A program made the translations under genes and the position numbers. Below, in pieces: positions 53,254 through 61,755 of a stretch of DNA of 64,000 nucleotides. The DNA comes from Muribaculaceae bacterium (lineage in GTDB: Bacteria > Bacteroidota > Bacteroidia > Bacteroidales > Muribaculaceae): assembly GCA_022508985.1 (NCBI GenBank), contig JAFLUA010000004.1, forward strand, positions 62,001 to 126,000, given 5' to 3'. The number at the start of each line of letters is the position of its first letter. Position 1 is the first letter of the stretch. The notes beneath the pieces are model-generated. The model was not told where the DNA came from and ran no database searches. It saw only the letters and a list, made by a program, of their open reading frames with translations.

Positions 53254-54114
53254 ATGAATTTATTGCTCGGTTCGATTATCGTTTTGGGCGTCATGGGTTT
53301 CATGGGCGCTCTGGTGTTGTATTCCACAGCGAAAAGATTTGCCGTGGAAGAAGACGCGCGTATCGATGAAATAGTATCGCTATTGCCAGGAGCTAATTGT
53401 GGAGGTTGTGGCTTTAAGGGTTGTCGCGATTTTGCCACGCAAAGCGTTGCAAAAGGTTCGCTCGCCGGGTTTCGCTGTCCTGTTGCTACTAAAGCTGTGC
53501 TTGATCAGGTGGCGAAAGTTTTGGGAGTGGAGTCTATCGGCGATGCCGAACGTCAGGTTGCTGTTTTGCGTTGCAATGGTTCGTGTCATGTTAGAGAACA
53601 ACAATATGAGTATGAAGGGCCTCAATCGTGTGCTGTTATAGATAATACGGCCGTGGGAACGAGAGGCTGCTGGTATGGGTGTCTTGGCTGCGGCGATTGT
53701 GTCGACGTGTGCAGTTTTAATGCGCTGCGGATAGATAATGACACAAAGTTGCCGGTTGTAGATGATAAGTTATGCACAGCCTGTGGTGCGTGTGTGGCAG
53801 AGTGTCCTCGTCACTTGTTTCAGTTGCGTTCTATAGGAGATAAAAACGAAGGCCGTAGGGTGTGGGTTGCGTGCTCTAATAAAGAACGTGGAGCGATGGC
53901 CCGCAAAGCGTGTGCCGCCGCTTGTATAGCGTGCACAAAGTGTGCGAAGACGTGCCCGACGGGCGCAATAACAATAAGCGAAAATCTGGCTTATATCGAT
54001 TATAAACAATGTATTGCATGCGGCGAGTGCGTTGCCGTATGTCCGACGGGAGCGATACTTGCCAATATACCACACCGCGAAGTAAAACTTGAAAAAACAG
54101 AATCACAAGCATGA
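53254..54114 (+). CDS. rnfB: Rnf complex subunit B (286 aa)
   Basis: An N-terminal membrane helix (LLGSIIVLGVMGFMGALVLYS) precedes the RnfB 4Fe-4S motif LLPGANCGGCGFKGCRDFA and further ferredoxin motifs (CLGCGDCVDVCSF, CTACGACVAECP, CIACTKCAKTCP, CIACGECVAVCP). It passes electrons from ferredoxin to the membrane part of the Rnf complex. It is first of the B-C-D-G-E-A order. Confidence 0.95.
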   Translation: MNLLLGSIIVLGVMGFMGALVLYSTAKRFAVEEDARIDEIVSLLPGANCGGCGFKGCRDFATQSVAKGSLAGFRCPVATKAVLDQVAKVLGVESIGDAERQVAVLRCNGSCHVREQQYEYEGPQSCAVIDNTAVGTRGCWYGCLGCGDCVDVCSFNALRIDNDTKLPVVDDKLCTACGACVAECPRHLFQLRSIGDKNEGRRVWVACSNKERGAMARKACAAACIACTKCAKTCPTGAITISENLAYIDYKQCIACGECVAVCPTGAILANIPHREVKLEKTESQA

Positions 54115-55439
54115 GGAGCACTTTTAAGATAGGCGGTATTCACCCGCCGGGAAATAAGATAGCCGATCGCAGTATTGAGCTACTTCCGCTCCCCATGACG
54201 GCAACTCTGCCATTGTCGCAACATATCGGAGTGCCTGCCAAGCCTATCGTAGAGAAAGGCGAACATGTCGACCGAGGCCAGTGCGTGGCTGAAAATTCGG
54301 CATATATATCGGCCGGGTTGCATGCTCCTATAAGTGGCACGGTGGCGGCAATAGAGCCAACGGTACTCCCATCCGGAAAGCTTTGTAACGCAATAATCAT
54401 AAAGGCTACCCAAGAAGAGCATGATGCCGATACCGCGGTTCGAGAGTTATATTGGGAAAAGGTAAATTCGCGTATTCCAGAATTTTCGTTGTGCGACCGC
54501 TATGATAAGAGCGAGATTATTAAGCTTGTATCGGCCTCGGGTGTCGTAGGTCTTGGCGGTGCCGCTTTTCCGTCGCATGTCAAACTCGCATCAGAAAAAG
54601 TGACAACTATTCCAGAATTACTGATACTTAACGGGTGCGAGTGCGAGCCATACCTAATGTGCGATGATGCCTTGATGTGTGCCTATGCCCGAAATATAGC
54701 CGTAGGTATAGAGCTGATGATGAAAGCATCTGGTATCAAGAATGCTGTAATAGCTATAGAAGACAATAAGTCCGAGGCTATTAAAGCTATCTCGGCTGCA
54801 ATAGTATCGCGCGAGGGCGTTGCGCTTCGAGTGCTGAAAACCAAATATCCCCAAGGCGGTGAAAAGCAGTTGGTAGAGGCTGTAACTGGCCGCCGCATCG
54901 CCTCGGGAGCATTGCCCATATCGGTAGGTGTGATAGTGCAGAATGTAGCAACGGCCTTTGCTGTGTGGCAAGCCGTAGCCACCGGCCAGCCGCTTATAGA
55001 GAGAGTGGTGACAGTGTCGGGTGATATCCCTGCCGAACAACGCCGTAACTATATGGTAGCCATCGGCACTCCTTTGGCGGAATTGCCATGCGAGCGTCCT
55101 CCGAAATGCAGGTCTTTACTTGGTGGGCCAATGATGGGCTCTCCGGTAGTGCGATATGATGCGTCGCTTATGAAAGGGTCTTCGGGGCTAACCATTCTTT
55201 CGGGCGAAGGTCGAAAGGCCCCGATGCAGTGCGTGAGGTGTGCGATATGTGTTGAGGCTTGCCCCATGGGATTGGAGCCCTATTTGCTGTCGACGTATGG
55301 CCGATTACGAATGTGTGATGAGGCCCGCGAACACGCCGTAGCCGATTGTATAGAATGTGGAATTTGTTCTTATTCATGTCCCTCCAACCGTCCGCTTCTC
55401 GATTTCATAAGAGTAGCAAAACAACGTTCACGCAAATGA
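54111..55439 (+). CDS. rnfC: Rnf complex subunit C (442 aa)
   Basis: The start GGIHPPGNKIADRSIELLPLP and IGVPAKPIVEKGEHVDRGQCVAE match RnfC. An NADH/FMN-binding region follows (VGLGGAAFPSHVKL, LNGCECEPYL), then two 4Fe-4S motifs (CVRCAICVEACPMGLEPYLL and CIECGICSYSCPSNRPLL). It is the NAD-reducing end of the complex. Overlaps rnfB by four bases (ATGA). Confidence 0.95.
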   Translation: MRSTFKIGGIHPPGNKIADRSIELLPLPMTATLPLSQHIGVPAKPIVEKGEHVDRGQCVAENSAYISAGLHAPISGTVAAIEPTVLPSGKLCNAIIIKATQEEHDADTAVRELYWEKVNSRIPEFSLCDRYDKSEIIKLVSASGVVGLGGAAFPSHVKLASEKVTTIPELLILNGCECEPYLMCDDALMCAYARNIAVGIELMMKASGIKNAVIAIEDNKSEAIKAISAAIVSREGVALRVLKTKYPQGGEKQLVEAVTGRRIASGALPISVGVIVQNVATAFAVWQAVATGQPLIERVVTVSGDIPAEQRRNYMVAIGTPLAELPCERPPKCRSLLGGPMMGSPVVRYDASLMKGSSGLTILSGEGRKAPMQCVRCAICVEACPMGLEPYLLSTYGRLRMCDEAREHAVADCIECGICSYSCPSNRPLLDFIRVAKQRSRK

Positions 55440-56398
55440 AAGAAAATAACCTAATATTCTCTCCGTCGCCGAATATCCATACGTCGCGAACTACCCCCGG
55501 AGCTATGAAGCATGTGCTCATAGCGCTTTTACCGGCGATATTTTGCGCACTATACTTCTTCGGCCTACCGGCATTGTCGTTACTGATTGTAACGGTTGGC
55601 GTGAGTATACTCACAGAGTGGCTAATTACAAAATATATGCTTCGACGCCCGGCAACAATAGGTGATTGTTCGGCAGCGCTCACCGGAGTATTGCTGGCCT
55701 TGAATCTACCCGCCAATTTGCCTTTGTGGATGGGTGCGGTCGGAGCTGTTATAGCGATAGGGATTGCCAAGATGGCATTTGGCGGTCTTGGGTGTAATAT
55801 CTTTAATCCGGCACTTGTCGGACGCGTTTTTTTGCTAATATCCTTCCCTGTAGCCATGACGACGTGGCCCTTACCTGATGGCGGCTTTGGCGATGCCGAT
55901 GGCGCTACGGGTGCTACCTTATTGTCGCTGGTGAAAATGAATGGTGCGGATTTGGACTCATTTTCGCGTCTCAGTTTCCTTGTAGGTGATGTTGGCGGTT
56001 CGATGGGGGAGGTTAGTGCTATCGCTATTTTGATAGGATTTGCCTATCTTCTTATAATGAGAGTTATCCGGTGGTATATCCCGATAGCTGTTGTCCTTGG
56101 GCTTGTATTGGTCGATCTTGGATGTGGCTACCCAATCGGAATAGATATAATATCGGGAGGCCTTTTGTTGGGCGCCGTGTTTATGGCATCCGATTATGTT
56201 ACATCGCCGATGACGCGTAATGGCATGTTACTATATGGCTTGCTTATAGGCGTTATCACGGCGGTAATACGGCGGTGGGGCTCGTATCCCGAAGGTATGT
56301 CTTTTGCCATACTCATAATGAATGGTGTGACACCATTGATAAATAGATATATGCGTCCGGCAAAATTTTCGTCGGTGAAAAAGGAGGTGGATAAATGA
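55436..56398 (+). CDS. rnfD: Rnf complex subunit D (320 aa)
   Basis: A membrane protein with several helices and the flavinylation motif TGAT in DADGATGATLLS (threonine 161 is the expected FMN attachment). ATG 55436 overlaps the rnfC stop as ATGA; the longer frame from 55346 runs inside rnfC. It carries covalent FMN as part of the sodium- or proton-pumping core. Confidence 0.93.
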   Translation: MKENNLIFSPSPNIHTSRTTPGAMKHVLIALLPAIFCALYFFGLPALSLLIVTVGVSILTEWLITKYMLRRPATIGDCSAALTGVLLALNLPANLPLWMGAVGAVIAIGIAKMAFGGLGCNIFNPALVGRVFLLISFPVAMTTWPLPDGGFGDADGATGATLLSLVKMNGADLDSFSRLSFLVGDVGGSMGEVSAIAILIGFAYLLIMRVIRWYIPIAVVLGLVLVDLGCGYPIGIDIISGGLLLGAVFMASDYVTSPMTRNGMLLYGLLIGVITAVIRRWGSYPEGMSFAILIMNGVTPLINRYMRPAKFSSVKKEVDK

Positions 56399-56961
56399 AA
56401 TCGACACTCCGAAATATGGTATTTTCTTTGACGGGGCTTACGCTCTTTGTCGGAGTAGCCCTTGCCGTGGTGAGTCTCATTACGGCACAACCGATAGCGG
56501 ATGCCGGTAGAAAGGCGCGTATTGCTGCTATGTCGGATATCTTGCCGCGATTTGATAATGATATATTGTCGGAAGTTATCGAATGTGAAGATGGCATTTT
56601 TCTCTATCCGGCAACACTCGAAGGAGTCGCCGTAGGAGCGGCTGTCGAGACTTACTCCGACGATGGTTTCTCGGGCAGATTTTCGCTTATCGTAGGATTT
56701 GATAGCTCAGGCGTGCTGAAAGGCTATCGGGTGCTCGAACATGCCGAGACCCCGGGGCTTGGCGCCAAGATGAGCGACTGGTTCTCAATGGCAGGTTCGC
56801 GCCACTGTGTGCTTGGCACCGTCGGCGCTTTGTCGCTTAGTGCTGATGGCGGCGATATAGATGCCATAACGGGTGCCACGATAACATCACGAGCTTTTAT
56901 TGGGGCAGTGAATAAAGCGCGACAGGCTTTTGATAACTATAATACGGGTGCAAATGAATAA
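56395..56961 (+). CDS. rnfG: Rnf complex subunit G (188 aa)
   Basis: One N-terminal membrane helix (FSLTGLTLFVGVALAVVSL) and a periplasmic domain with the FMN-binding pattern HAETPGLGAKMSDW and the flavinylation motif AITGATITS (threonine 162). Overlaps rnfD by four bases. Confidence 0.93.
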   Translation: MKSTLRNMVFSLTGLTLFVGVALAVVSLITAQPIADAGRKARIAAMSDILPRFDNDILSEVIECEDGIFLYPATLEGVAVGAAVETYSDDGFSGRFSLIVGFDSSGVLKGYRVLEHAETPGLGAKMSDWFSMAGSRHCVLGTVGALSLSADGGDIDAITGATITSRAFIGAVNKARQAFDNYNTGANE

Positions 56962-57541
56962 TGCTCTGAATACTATCTACGATGGACTTGTTAGACGAAA
57001 CCCCACTTTCGTCCTTGTCCTTGGCATGTGTCCCACCTTAGGCACAACCTCATCGGCCTTTACAGGGCTTTCGATGGGCCTTGCCACTTTGCTTGTTTTG
57101 ATGTGCTCAAATGCTGCTATTTCGGTTCTTAAGAGTCTGATTCCCGATAAGGTGCGTATACCAGCCTATATAGTGGTAATAGCTTCGTTCGTCACTATAG
57201 TTCAGATGGTGATGCAGGCGTGGATGCCGGGCCTGTATTCAGCCTTAGGTATTTTCATTCCCCTCATAGTGGTAAATTGTATTTTATTGGGTAGAGCCGA
57301 GGCTTATGCATCGAAAAATAATGTGTTGTTATCGATATGTGATGGTGTAGGAATAGGCTTGGGCTTTACATGTGCGCTCACGTTGATAGGAATTGTGCGC
57401 GAAGTGTTAGGCACCGGTGCTGTTTTCGGGATACAGGTTTATGATTCCGATTTCGGTGCACTTCTTTTTGTACTTGCTCCCGGAGCGTTTATTGTCCTCG
57501 GGCTACTTATAGCCTTGTTTAACCGTATAAACGTAAAATAG
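56954..57541 (+). CDS. rnfE: Rnf complex subunit E (195 aa)
   Basis: A six-helix membrane subunit: IYDGLVRRNPTFVLVLGMCPTLGTT at the start and FIPLIVVNCILLGRAEA in the middle, both typical of RnfE. It starts at ATG 56954, overlapping the end of rnfG; a longer frame begins at 56930. Confidence 0.93.
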   Translation: MNNALNTIYDGLVRRNPTFVLVLGMCPTLGTTSSAFTGLSMGLATLLVLMCSNAAISVLKSLIPDKVRIPAYIVVIASFVTIVQMVMQAWMPGLYSALGIFIPLIVVNCILLGRAEAYASKNNVLLSICDGVGIGLGFTCALTLIGIVREVLGTGAVFGIQVYDSDFGALLFVLAPGAFIVLGLLIALFNRINVK

Positions 57542-57543
57542 CG

Positions 57544-58122
57544 ATGCTTGCTTATCTTTCCATAATATTTAGCGCGATATTGGTCAACAATATTGTCTTT
57601 ACGCAGTTTCTGGGGATATGCCCGTTTGTAGGGGTGTCAAAAAATCTTGATTCGGCCTTTGGTATGGGAATGGCCGTAACCTTTGTCATGGCCCTTGCAA
57701 CGGCCGTAACATGGCTATTGCAGCACTATGTACTGCTACCTTTCAATCTGGTATATATTCAAACGATAGTTTTTATTCTCGTGATAGCAGTGCTTGTGCA
57801 GATGCTTGAGATTATAATGAAAAAGACATCGCCGTCGTTGTATGCGGCACTCGGTGTATTCTTGCCTCTTATCACCACCAATTGTGCTGTGTTGGGTGTG
57901 GCTATAATAGTAGCACAAAAGAATTTTGATTTCCTCTATTCAGTGGTCTATGCAGTGGCAACAGCTCTCGGCTTTTCATTGGCTCTGATTTTATTTGCCG
58001 GTATTCGCACGCAGCTCGCACTTTCCGATGTGCCACGCTCGATGCAAGGAGTGCCTATAGCTCTTATCACGGCCGGCATCTTGGCTATGGCCTTTATGGT
58101 TTTTTCAGGAATCAAACTTTGA
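57544..58122 (+). CDS. rnfA: Rnf complex subunit A (192 aa)
   Basis: A six-helix subunit related to RnfE: LVNNIVFTQFLGICPFVGVSK at the start and FLPLITTNCAVLGVAI in the middle. It is the last gene of the operon. With RnfE it forms the ion-translocating part of the complex. Confidence 0.94.
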   Translation: MLAYLSIIFSAILVNNIVFTQFLGICPFVGVSKNLDSAFGMGMAVTFVMALATAVTWLLQHYVLLPFNLVYIQTIVFILVIAVLVQMLEIIMKKTSPSLYAALGVFLPLITTNCAVLGVAIIVAQKNFDFLYSVVYAVATALGFSLALILFAGIRTQLALSDVPRSMQGVPIALITAGILAMAFMVFSGIKL

Positions 58123-58160
58123 GGTGTATATATTCGCCGTAGTATTATTTGCGGATTCCC

Positions 58161-58168
58161 TAAATTTG
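58161..58168 (+). promoter_or_regulatory. -7-like element before a small ORF
   Basis: TAAATTTG matches TAnnTTTG, 34 bases upstream of the small ORF at 58203. No clear -33 element is visible. Confidence 0.35.
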
Positions 58169-58202
58169 TAGCGCGGATAGGTAAGGAATAGTTTATTAGA
58201 AA

Positions 58203-58295
58203 ATGGATCGCGTGATTATTAAACCTCAGATTGTATCTGAAGATGATGAATTGTTTGATTTTAATTCACCAAAAGAAATATGGAAAGATTTTTAA
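58203..58295 (+). CDS. Small acidic ORF of unknown function (30 aa)
   Basis: ATG to TAA encodes a 30-residue acidic peptide (starts MDRVIIKPQIVSEDDELFDF, ends EIWKDF) in the AT-rich gap between rnfA and tRNA-Arg. It has a promoter-like sequence upstream and a terminator hairpin downstream (58422-58456). It may be a small protein or the remnant of a longer gene; after its stop the same frame continues as short open stretches. No family recognised. Confidence 0.35.
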   Translation: MDRVIIKPQIVSEDDELFDFNSPKEIWKDF

Positions 58296-58421
58296 ATTAA
58301 TGGATATGATATGAGATACATTCTTGAGCACTCCGTTTTATTCTTAAATCTATAGAGTTGTTCTTGAATTAATCACATCGAAGTTAATAAACTCCATCAA
58401 TTGCACTCGGAGAACATAAAG

Positions 58422-58456
58422 AAAAGGAAGAGATTGAATTTCAATCTCTTCCTTTT
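58422..58456. terminator. Strong bidirectional terminator hairpin
   Basis: A perfect 16-bp stem (AAAAGGAAGAGATTGA at 58422-58437 with its complement at 58441-58456) and a three-base loop, with U-rich tails on both strands. It lies seven bases beyond the 3' end of tRNA-Arg and can end transcription from both sides. Confidence 0.85.
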
Positions 58457-58462
58457 CTTTTG

Positions 58463-58536
58463 TGATTCGGCCGCGATTCGAACGCGGGACCGTCTGCTTA
58501 GAAGGCAGATGCTCTATCCAGCTGAGCTACCGAACC
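58463..58536 (-). tRNA. tRNA-Arg (anticodon TCT)
   Basis: The minus strand gives a cloverleaf: acceptor GGTTCGG/CCGAATC, D-arm GCTC...GAGC, anticodon loop CTTCTAA with anticodon TCT, and T-arm GCGTTCGAATCGC. CCA is not encoded. It reads AGA (and AGG by wobble). Confidence 0.95.
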
Positions 58537-58544
58537 CCATATAA

Positions 58545-58572
58545 TGAGCCACAGCGCTAAAACTGTGGCTCA
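58545..58572 (-). terminator. Terminator after the rplM-rpsI-rpsB-tsf cluster
   Basis: A perfect 10-bp stem (TGAGCCACAG at 58545-58554 with CTGTGGCTCA at 58563-58572) lies directly after the tsf stop codon and before tRNA-Arg. Confidence 0.7.
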
Positions 58573-58578
58573 ATAGAA

Positions 58579-59571
58579 TTAGTCTTTGTTAAGGTTTACA
58601 CGCTTGAACGATACCACCGTTAAGCCTTTAGTAGCTTTGTCGAGGTATTGAGCAATGGTGAGTTCGCCGTCTTTTACGAATTCTTGCTCCATGAGGCAAG
58701 ATTCTTTGAAGAACTTGTTTAGACGACCTTGAGCGATGTTTGTAATCATCTGCTCGGGCAAGTTGGCCGCTTTAGCAGCCGCAGTCTCGTCGATTATAGC
58801 GCGAGCTTTATCGGCTTCTTCGCGAGTCAACCAACCTTTAGTGATGTTAGATTCGATGTGGTCGTCGCTATCAACGAGATTGGGGTTGATGCCGGCTTTT
58901 TTGAGCGCAACTTCAACGGCTTTCTTCACTTGTTCTTCTTTAGTTTTTTCAACGGCAACATTGTATTCAGAAGTCTTAACTTCTTCGGGTACGCTGTCGC
59001 GGTCAACTGCAACCGGGTTCATCGAAGCAATCTGCATGGCAACGTCGCGGCCTACTTGATAGTCAACGCCTTCAAGGTTGAGGCCGGCTATTGTCGATAG
59101 TTTATTGCCGAGGTGGTTGTATGATGTTGTCGAAGGAGCTTCGAGATATTCGTAGCGACCGAGTTCGATTTTTTCACCTGTTTTACCACTTTCTTCGGTG
59201 ATGTAATCAACAACGCTAACACCTTTAATGGTGAGGGCTTTGAGCTCGTCGAGCGATTTAACTTTGTTGGCAACAGCAAGGTCGAGAAGTTCTTGAGTGA
59301 GCGCCACGAAAGTTTGGTTCTTGGCAACGAAGTCTGTTTCGCAGCAAAGAGCAACGATAGCAGCGAAGTTGCCTTCGTTTTTAGCGAGGACACAACCTTC
59401 AGAAGCTTCGCGGTCTTCGCGTTTAGCGGCAACAGCTTTGCCTTTTTGGCGTAGGATTTCTACAGCAGCCTCGATGTCGCCATCGGTTTCTGTAAGAGCT
59501 TTTTTGCAGTCCATCATACCTGCGCTTGTAAGGTTGCGCAACTTGGTGATATCTGCGAGAGTAACAGCCAT
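58579..59571 (-). CDS. tsf: Elongation factor Ts (330 aa)
   Basis: The N-terminal UBA-like domain (DITKLRNLTSAGMMDCKKALTETDGDIEAAVEILRQKG) is followed by the core domain with CETDFVAKNQTF. It recycles EF-Tu by GDP release. It follows rpsB, as in most bacteria. The length is as expected for Bacteroidetes. Confidence 0.95.
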   Translation of the reverse strand: MAVTLADITKLRNLTSAGMMDCKKALTETDGDIEAAVEILRQKGKAVAAKREDREASEGCVLAKNEGNFAAIVALCCETDFVAKNQTFVALTQELLDLAVANKVKSLDELKALTIKGVSVVDYITEESGKTGEKIELGRYEYLEAPSTTSYNHLGNKLSTIAGLNLEGVDYQVGRDVAMQIASMNPVAVDRDSVPEEVKTSEYNVAVEKTKEEQVKKAVEVALKKAGINPNLVDSDDHIESNITKGWLTREEADKARAIIDETAAAKAANLPEQMITNIAQGRLNKFFKESCLMEQEFVKDGELTIAQYLDKATKGLTVVSFKRVNLNKD

Positions 59572-59607
59572 AGTAATATAATGATTTGGCGGGTTATTAA
59601 ATTGTTA

Positions 59608-60450
59608 TTATTCAGCGGCAGGAGCTTCTGTTTCGGCAGCGGGTGCTTCAGCAGCTGTTTCTTCGGCAACGGGAGCTTCGGCGCGGCGCACGCGGCGACG
59701 TTCACGACGAGGAGCCGGAGTTTCGGCCTGTGTTTCAGCAGCTTCGCTATCGAGTTTTTCCACTTTGCGTTCTTCAAGACCTTCAGCCATAGCAGCCACG
59801 AGAGTGCCGGCGATAAGTTCGATAGATTTTGAAGCGTCGTCGTTAGCGGGGATTACATAGTCAACTGTCGAGGGATCGCTGTTGGTGTCTACCATAGCGA
59901 ATACGGGAATGCCAAGACGGTTAGCTTCGGCAACGGCGATACGTTCTTTAAGAACGTCGACAACGAAAAGCGCAGAGGGAAGACGATTAAGGTCGGCGAT
60001 AGAGCCGAGAGTCTTTTCGAGTTTAGCACGCTGACGAGTAACTTGAAGGCGTTCACGCTTCGAAAGGTTATCGAAAGTGCCGTCTTTGGTCATCTTATCG
60101 ATGGTTGTCATTTTGCGCACTGCTTTGCGTATTGTCGGGAAGTTGGTGAGCATACCACCGGGCCAGCGTTCGATAACGTAGGGCATACCTACCGAAGATG
60201 CGAGGTCGGCGATAATCTGTTTGGCCTGTTTTTTAGTTGCTACGAACAGCACTTTTTTGCCTTGCTTAGCCATGCCGCGCATGATATTAGCGGCTTCGGC
60301 GAGCTTAGCTTCGGTTTTATATAGGTCGATTATGTGGATACCATTGCGCTCCATAAAGATATAAGGAGCCATTGCGGGATTCCATTTGCGTTTGAGGTGG
60401 CCAAAGTGGCAACCTGCTTCGAGAAGTTGTTCAAATGTTGGATTAGCCAT
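59608..60450 (-). CDS. rpsB: Ribosomal protein S2 (280 aa)
   Basis: The S2 signature is seen as LLEAGCHFGHLKRKWNPAMAPYIF and RWPGGMLTNFPTIRKAVRKM. The last 55 residues form a low-complexity tail rich in Ala, Glu and Pro with a basic RRERRRVRR patch, longer than in E. coli but common in Bacteroidetes. Confidence 0.95.
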   Translation of the reverse strand: MANPTFEQLLEAGCHFGHLKRKWNPAMAPYIFMERNGIHIIDLYKTEAKLAEAANIMRGMAKQGKKVLFVATKKQAKQIIADLASSVGMPYVIERWPGGMLTNFPTIRKAVRKMTTIDKMTKDGTFDNLSKRERLQVTRQRAKLEKTLGSIADLNRLPSALFVVDVLKERIAVAEANRLGIPVFAMVDTNSDPSTVDYVIPANDDASKSIELIAGTLVAAMAEGLEERKVEKLDSEAAETQAETPAPRRERRRVRRAEAPVAEETAAEAPAAETEAPAAE

Positions 60451-60489
60451 TTTTTTTTGTTTAATTTGTTTACGTTCTTTTGATTAAGC

Positions 60490-60527
60490 AACCGCGGAGT
60501 AGGGAACGCAGGTCCATCGGCGCGGTT
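60490..60527 (-). promoter_or_regulatory. Hairpin in the rpsB leader
   Basis: AACCGCG (60490-60496) pairs with CGCGGTT (60521-60527), 40 bases upstream of rpsB in the 137-base gap after rpsI. It may be an RNA element controlling S2, or a processing site. Confidence 0.4.
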
Positions 60528-60587
60528 TAGATACTAAACACTTGTTGGACGTATTGCCATATTTTAAGCAACAGTCCTGAGAAAATA

Positions 60588-60974
60588 TCAACGCTTTGAG
60601 AATTGGAAGCGCTTACGTGCTTTGGGTTGACCGGGTTTCTTACGTTCAACAGCACGCGGGTCGCGTGTCATAAATCCGTGTTTACGGAGCACTGCTTTGT
60701 CTTCGGGGTTGATTTTAACGAGCGCGCGAGCAATGCCGAGGCGAAGAGCTTCAGCTTGACCTTTATAGCCACCGCCGTCGAGGTTAACAAAGATATCGTA
60801 TTTGTCGGCCACTTCAAGAGTGTTGAGCGGTTGCTTAACGATATACTGAAGAATCGACGACGGGAAATATACGTTGAGGGGGCGCTTGTTGATAGTGATG
60901 TTGCCGTTGCCTTCTTTAACGATTACTCGAGCTACGGCTGCCTTGCGACGGCCAACTGCATTTACTGTTTCCAT
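60588..60974 (-). CDS. rpsI: Ribosomal protein S9 (128 aa)
   Basis: The start AVGRRKAAVARVIVKEGNGNITINKRPL and the end RDPRAVERKKPGQPKARKRFQFSKR are standard for S9. It lies eight bases after rplM, the usual L13-S9 pair. Confidence 0.97.
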   Translation of the reverse strand: METVNAVGRRKAAVARVIVKEGNGNITINKRPLNVYFPSSILQYIVKQPLNTLEVADKYDIFVNLDGGGYKGQAEALRLGIARALVKINPEDKAVLRKHGFMTRDPRAVERKKPGQPKARKRFQFSKR

Positions 60975-60982
60975 TGTGGCGA

Positions 60983-61462
60983 TTATTTCAGTTTGTTAAT
61001 ATCGATTACGGTAGGATTCTGAGCTTCGTGCGGGTGGTTGGGCCCGTTGTACACGTGCAGATTTTCAATGAGGCGACGTCCGAGACGATTCTTGGGGAGC
61101 ATGCCTTTCATTACATGAAGGAACAAGGGGTTCTTGCCTGCTTTGATGTGCTTGTTGAAAGACTTCTTGATAAGCACCTCGGGAGTAGCTTGGCGTTGAC
61201 CACCGGGATAACCTGTGTAGTTAAGGTAAATGCGGTCGGTCATTTTTTTGCCGGTGAGAACAACTTTCTCAGCATTTACAACGATTACGAAATCGCCACA
61301 TTCAACGTTAGGCGAGTAGCCGGGTTTGTATTTGCCGCGAAGAAGTTTTGCAACTTTTGCGCAAAGACGACCCAAAACTTGGTCTGTTGCATCGACAACA
61401 ACCCAATTGCGCTCAACCTGTTGAGCGTTGGGAAATTCGGTGCGGTAGCTAATAGTATCCAC
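60983..61462 (-). CDS. rplM: Ribosomal protein L13 (159 aa)
   Basis: The pattern RNWVVVDATDQVLGRLCAKVAKLLRGK and GMLPKNRLGRRLIENLHVYNGPNHPHEAQNP identifies L13. It is the first gene of a cluster running into rpsI, rpsB and tsf, preceded by a leader of about 110 bases. Confidence 0.97.
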   Translation of the reverse strand: MDTISYRTEFPNAQQVERNWVVVDATDQVLGRLCAKVAKLLRGKYKPGYSPNVECGDFVIVVNAEKVVLTGKKMTDRIYLNYTGYPGGQRQATPEVLIKKSFNKHIKAGKNPLFLHVMKGMLPKNRLGRRLIENLHVYNGPNHPHEAQNPTVIDINKLK

Positions 61463-61572
61463 TTTTAATTGTTTGTTTAATAGTTACATAAATCGACTGT
61501 CGCGGTGAGGCTTGTTTGGCCAAAAACGTGCCGCGCGACTGTCTGTTTAAGAGTTGGACATAATCGGTCCCG
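61463..61572 (-). promoter_or_regulatory. Leader of the L13-S9 operon
   Basis: The untranslated leader contains two direct copies of CGACTGTC (61494-61501 and 61536-61543) flanking a GC-rich section where CGCGG (61501-61505) can pair with CCGCG (61531-61535). Ribosomal-protein leaders of this kind often bind the encoded protein; whether L13 binds here is not shown. Confidence 0.4.
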
Positions 61573-61604
61573 CAAAAGTACAACTTTTTTTTGACATAGC
61601 AAAA
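61573..61604 (-). promoter_or_regulatory. rplM operon promoter
   Basis: On the minus strand TACTTTTG (61573-61580) is a -7 element and TTTG (61601-61604) the -33 element, with a 20-base spacer. It is the clearest two-part promoter in the window. Confidence 0.7.
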
Positions 61605-61684
61605 AGTTTTTTGCACTTCGATTTTGAATCTACGCACATGCAGGTAGAATCTACGGCCGATTTTGAATTTTTGAAGCTGCGGGG

Positions 61685-61730
61685 TTCGGCACGAGTCAAA
61701 GAGGAGCGAGCTCAACCGTCGAGTGCCGAA
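61685..61730 (-). terminator. Possible terminator after the subtilase gene
   Basis: TTCGGCAC (61685-61692) pairs with GTGCCGAA (61723-61730) around a 30-base loop, just after the subtilase stop codon at 61756. There is no U-run, so it is tentative. Confidence 0.35.
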
Positions 61731-61755
61731 GAGCCCACCCTAAGGAGTAAAGTTG

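Noticed and set aside
54654..55040. Minus-strand ORF opposite rnfC
   Set aside because: Shadow frame in a strongly supported gene.
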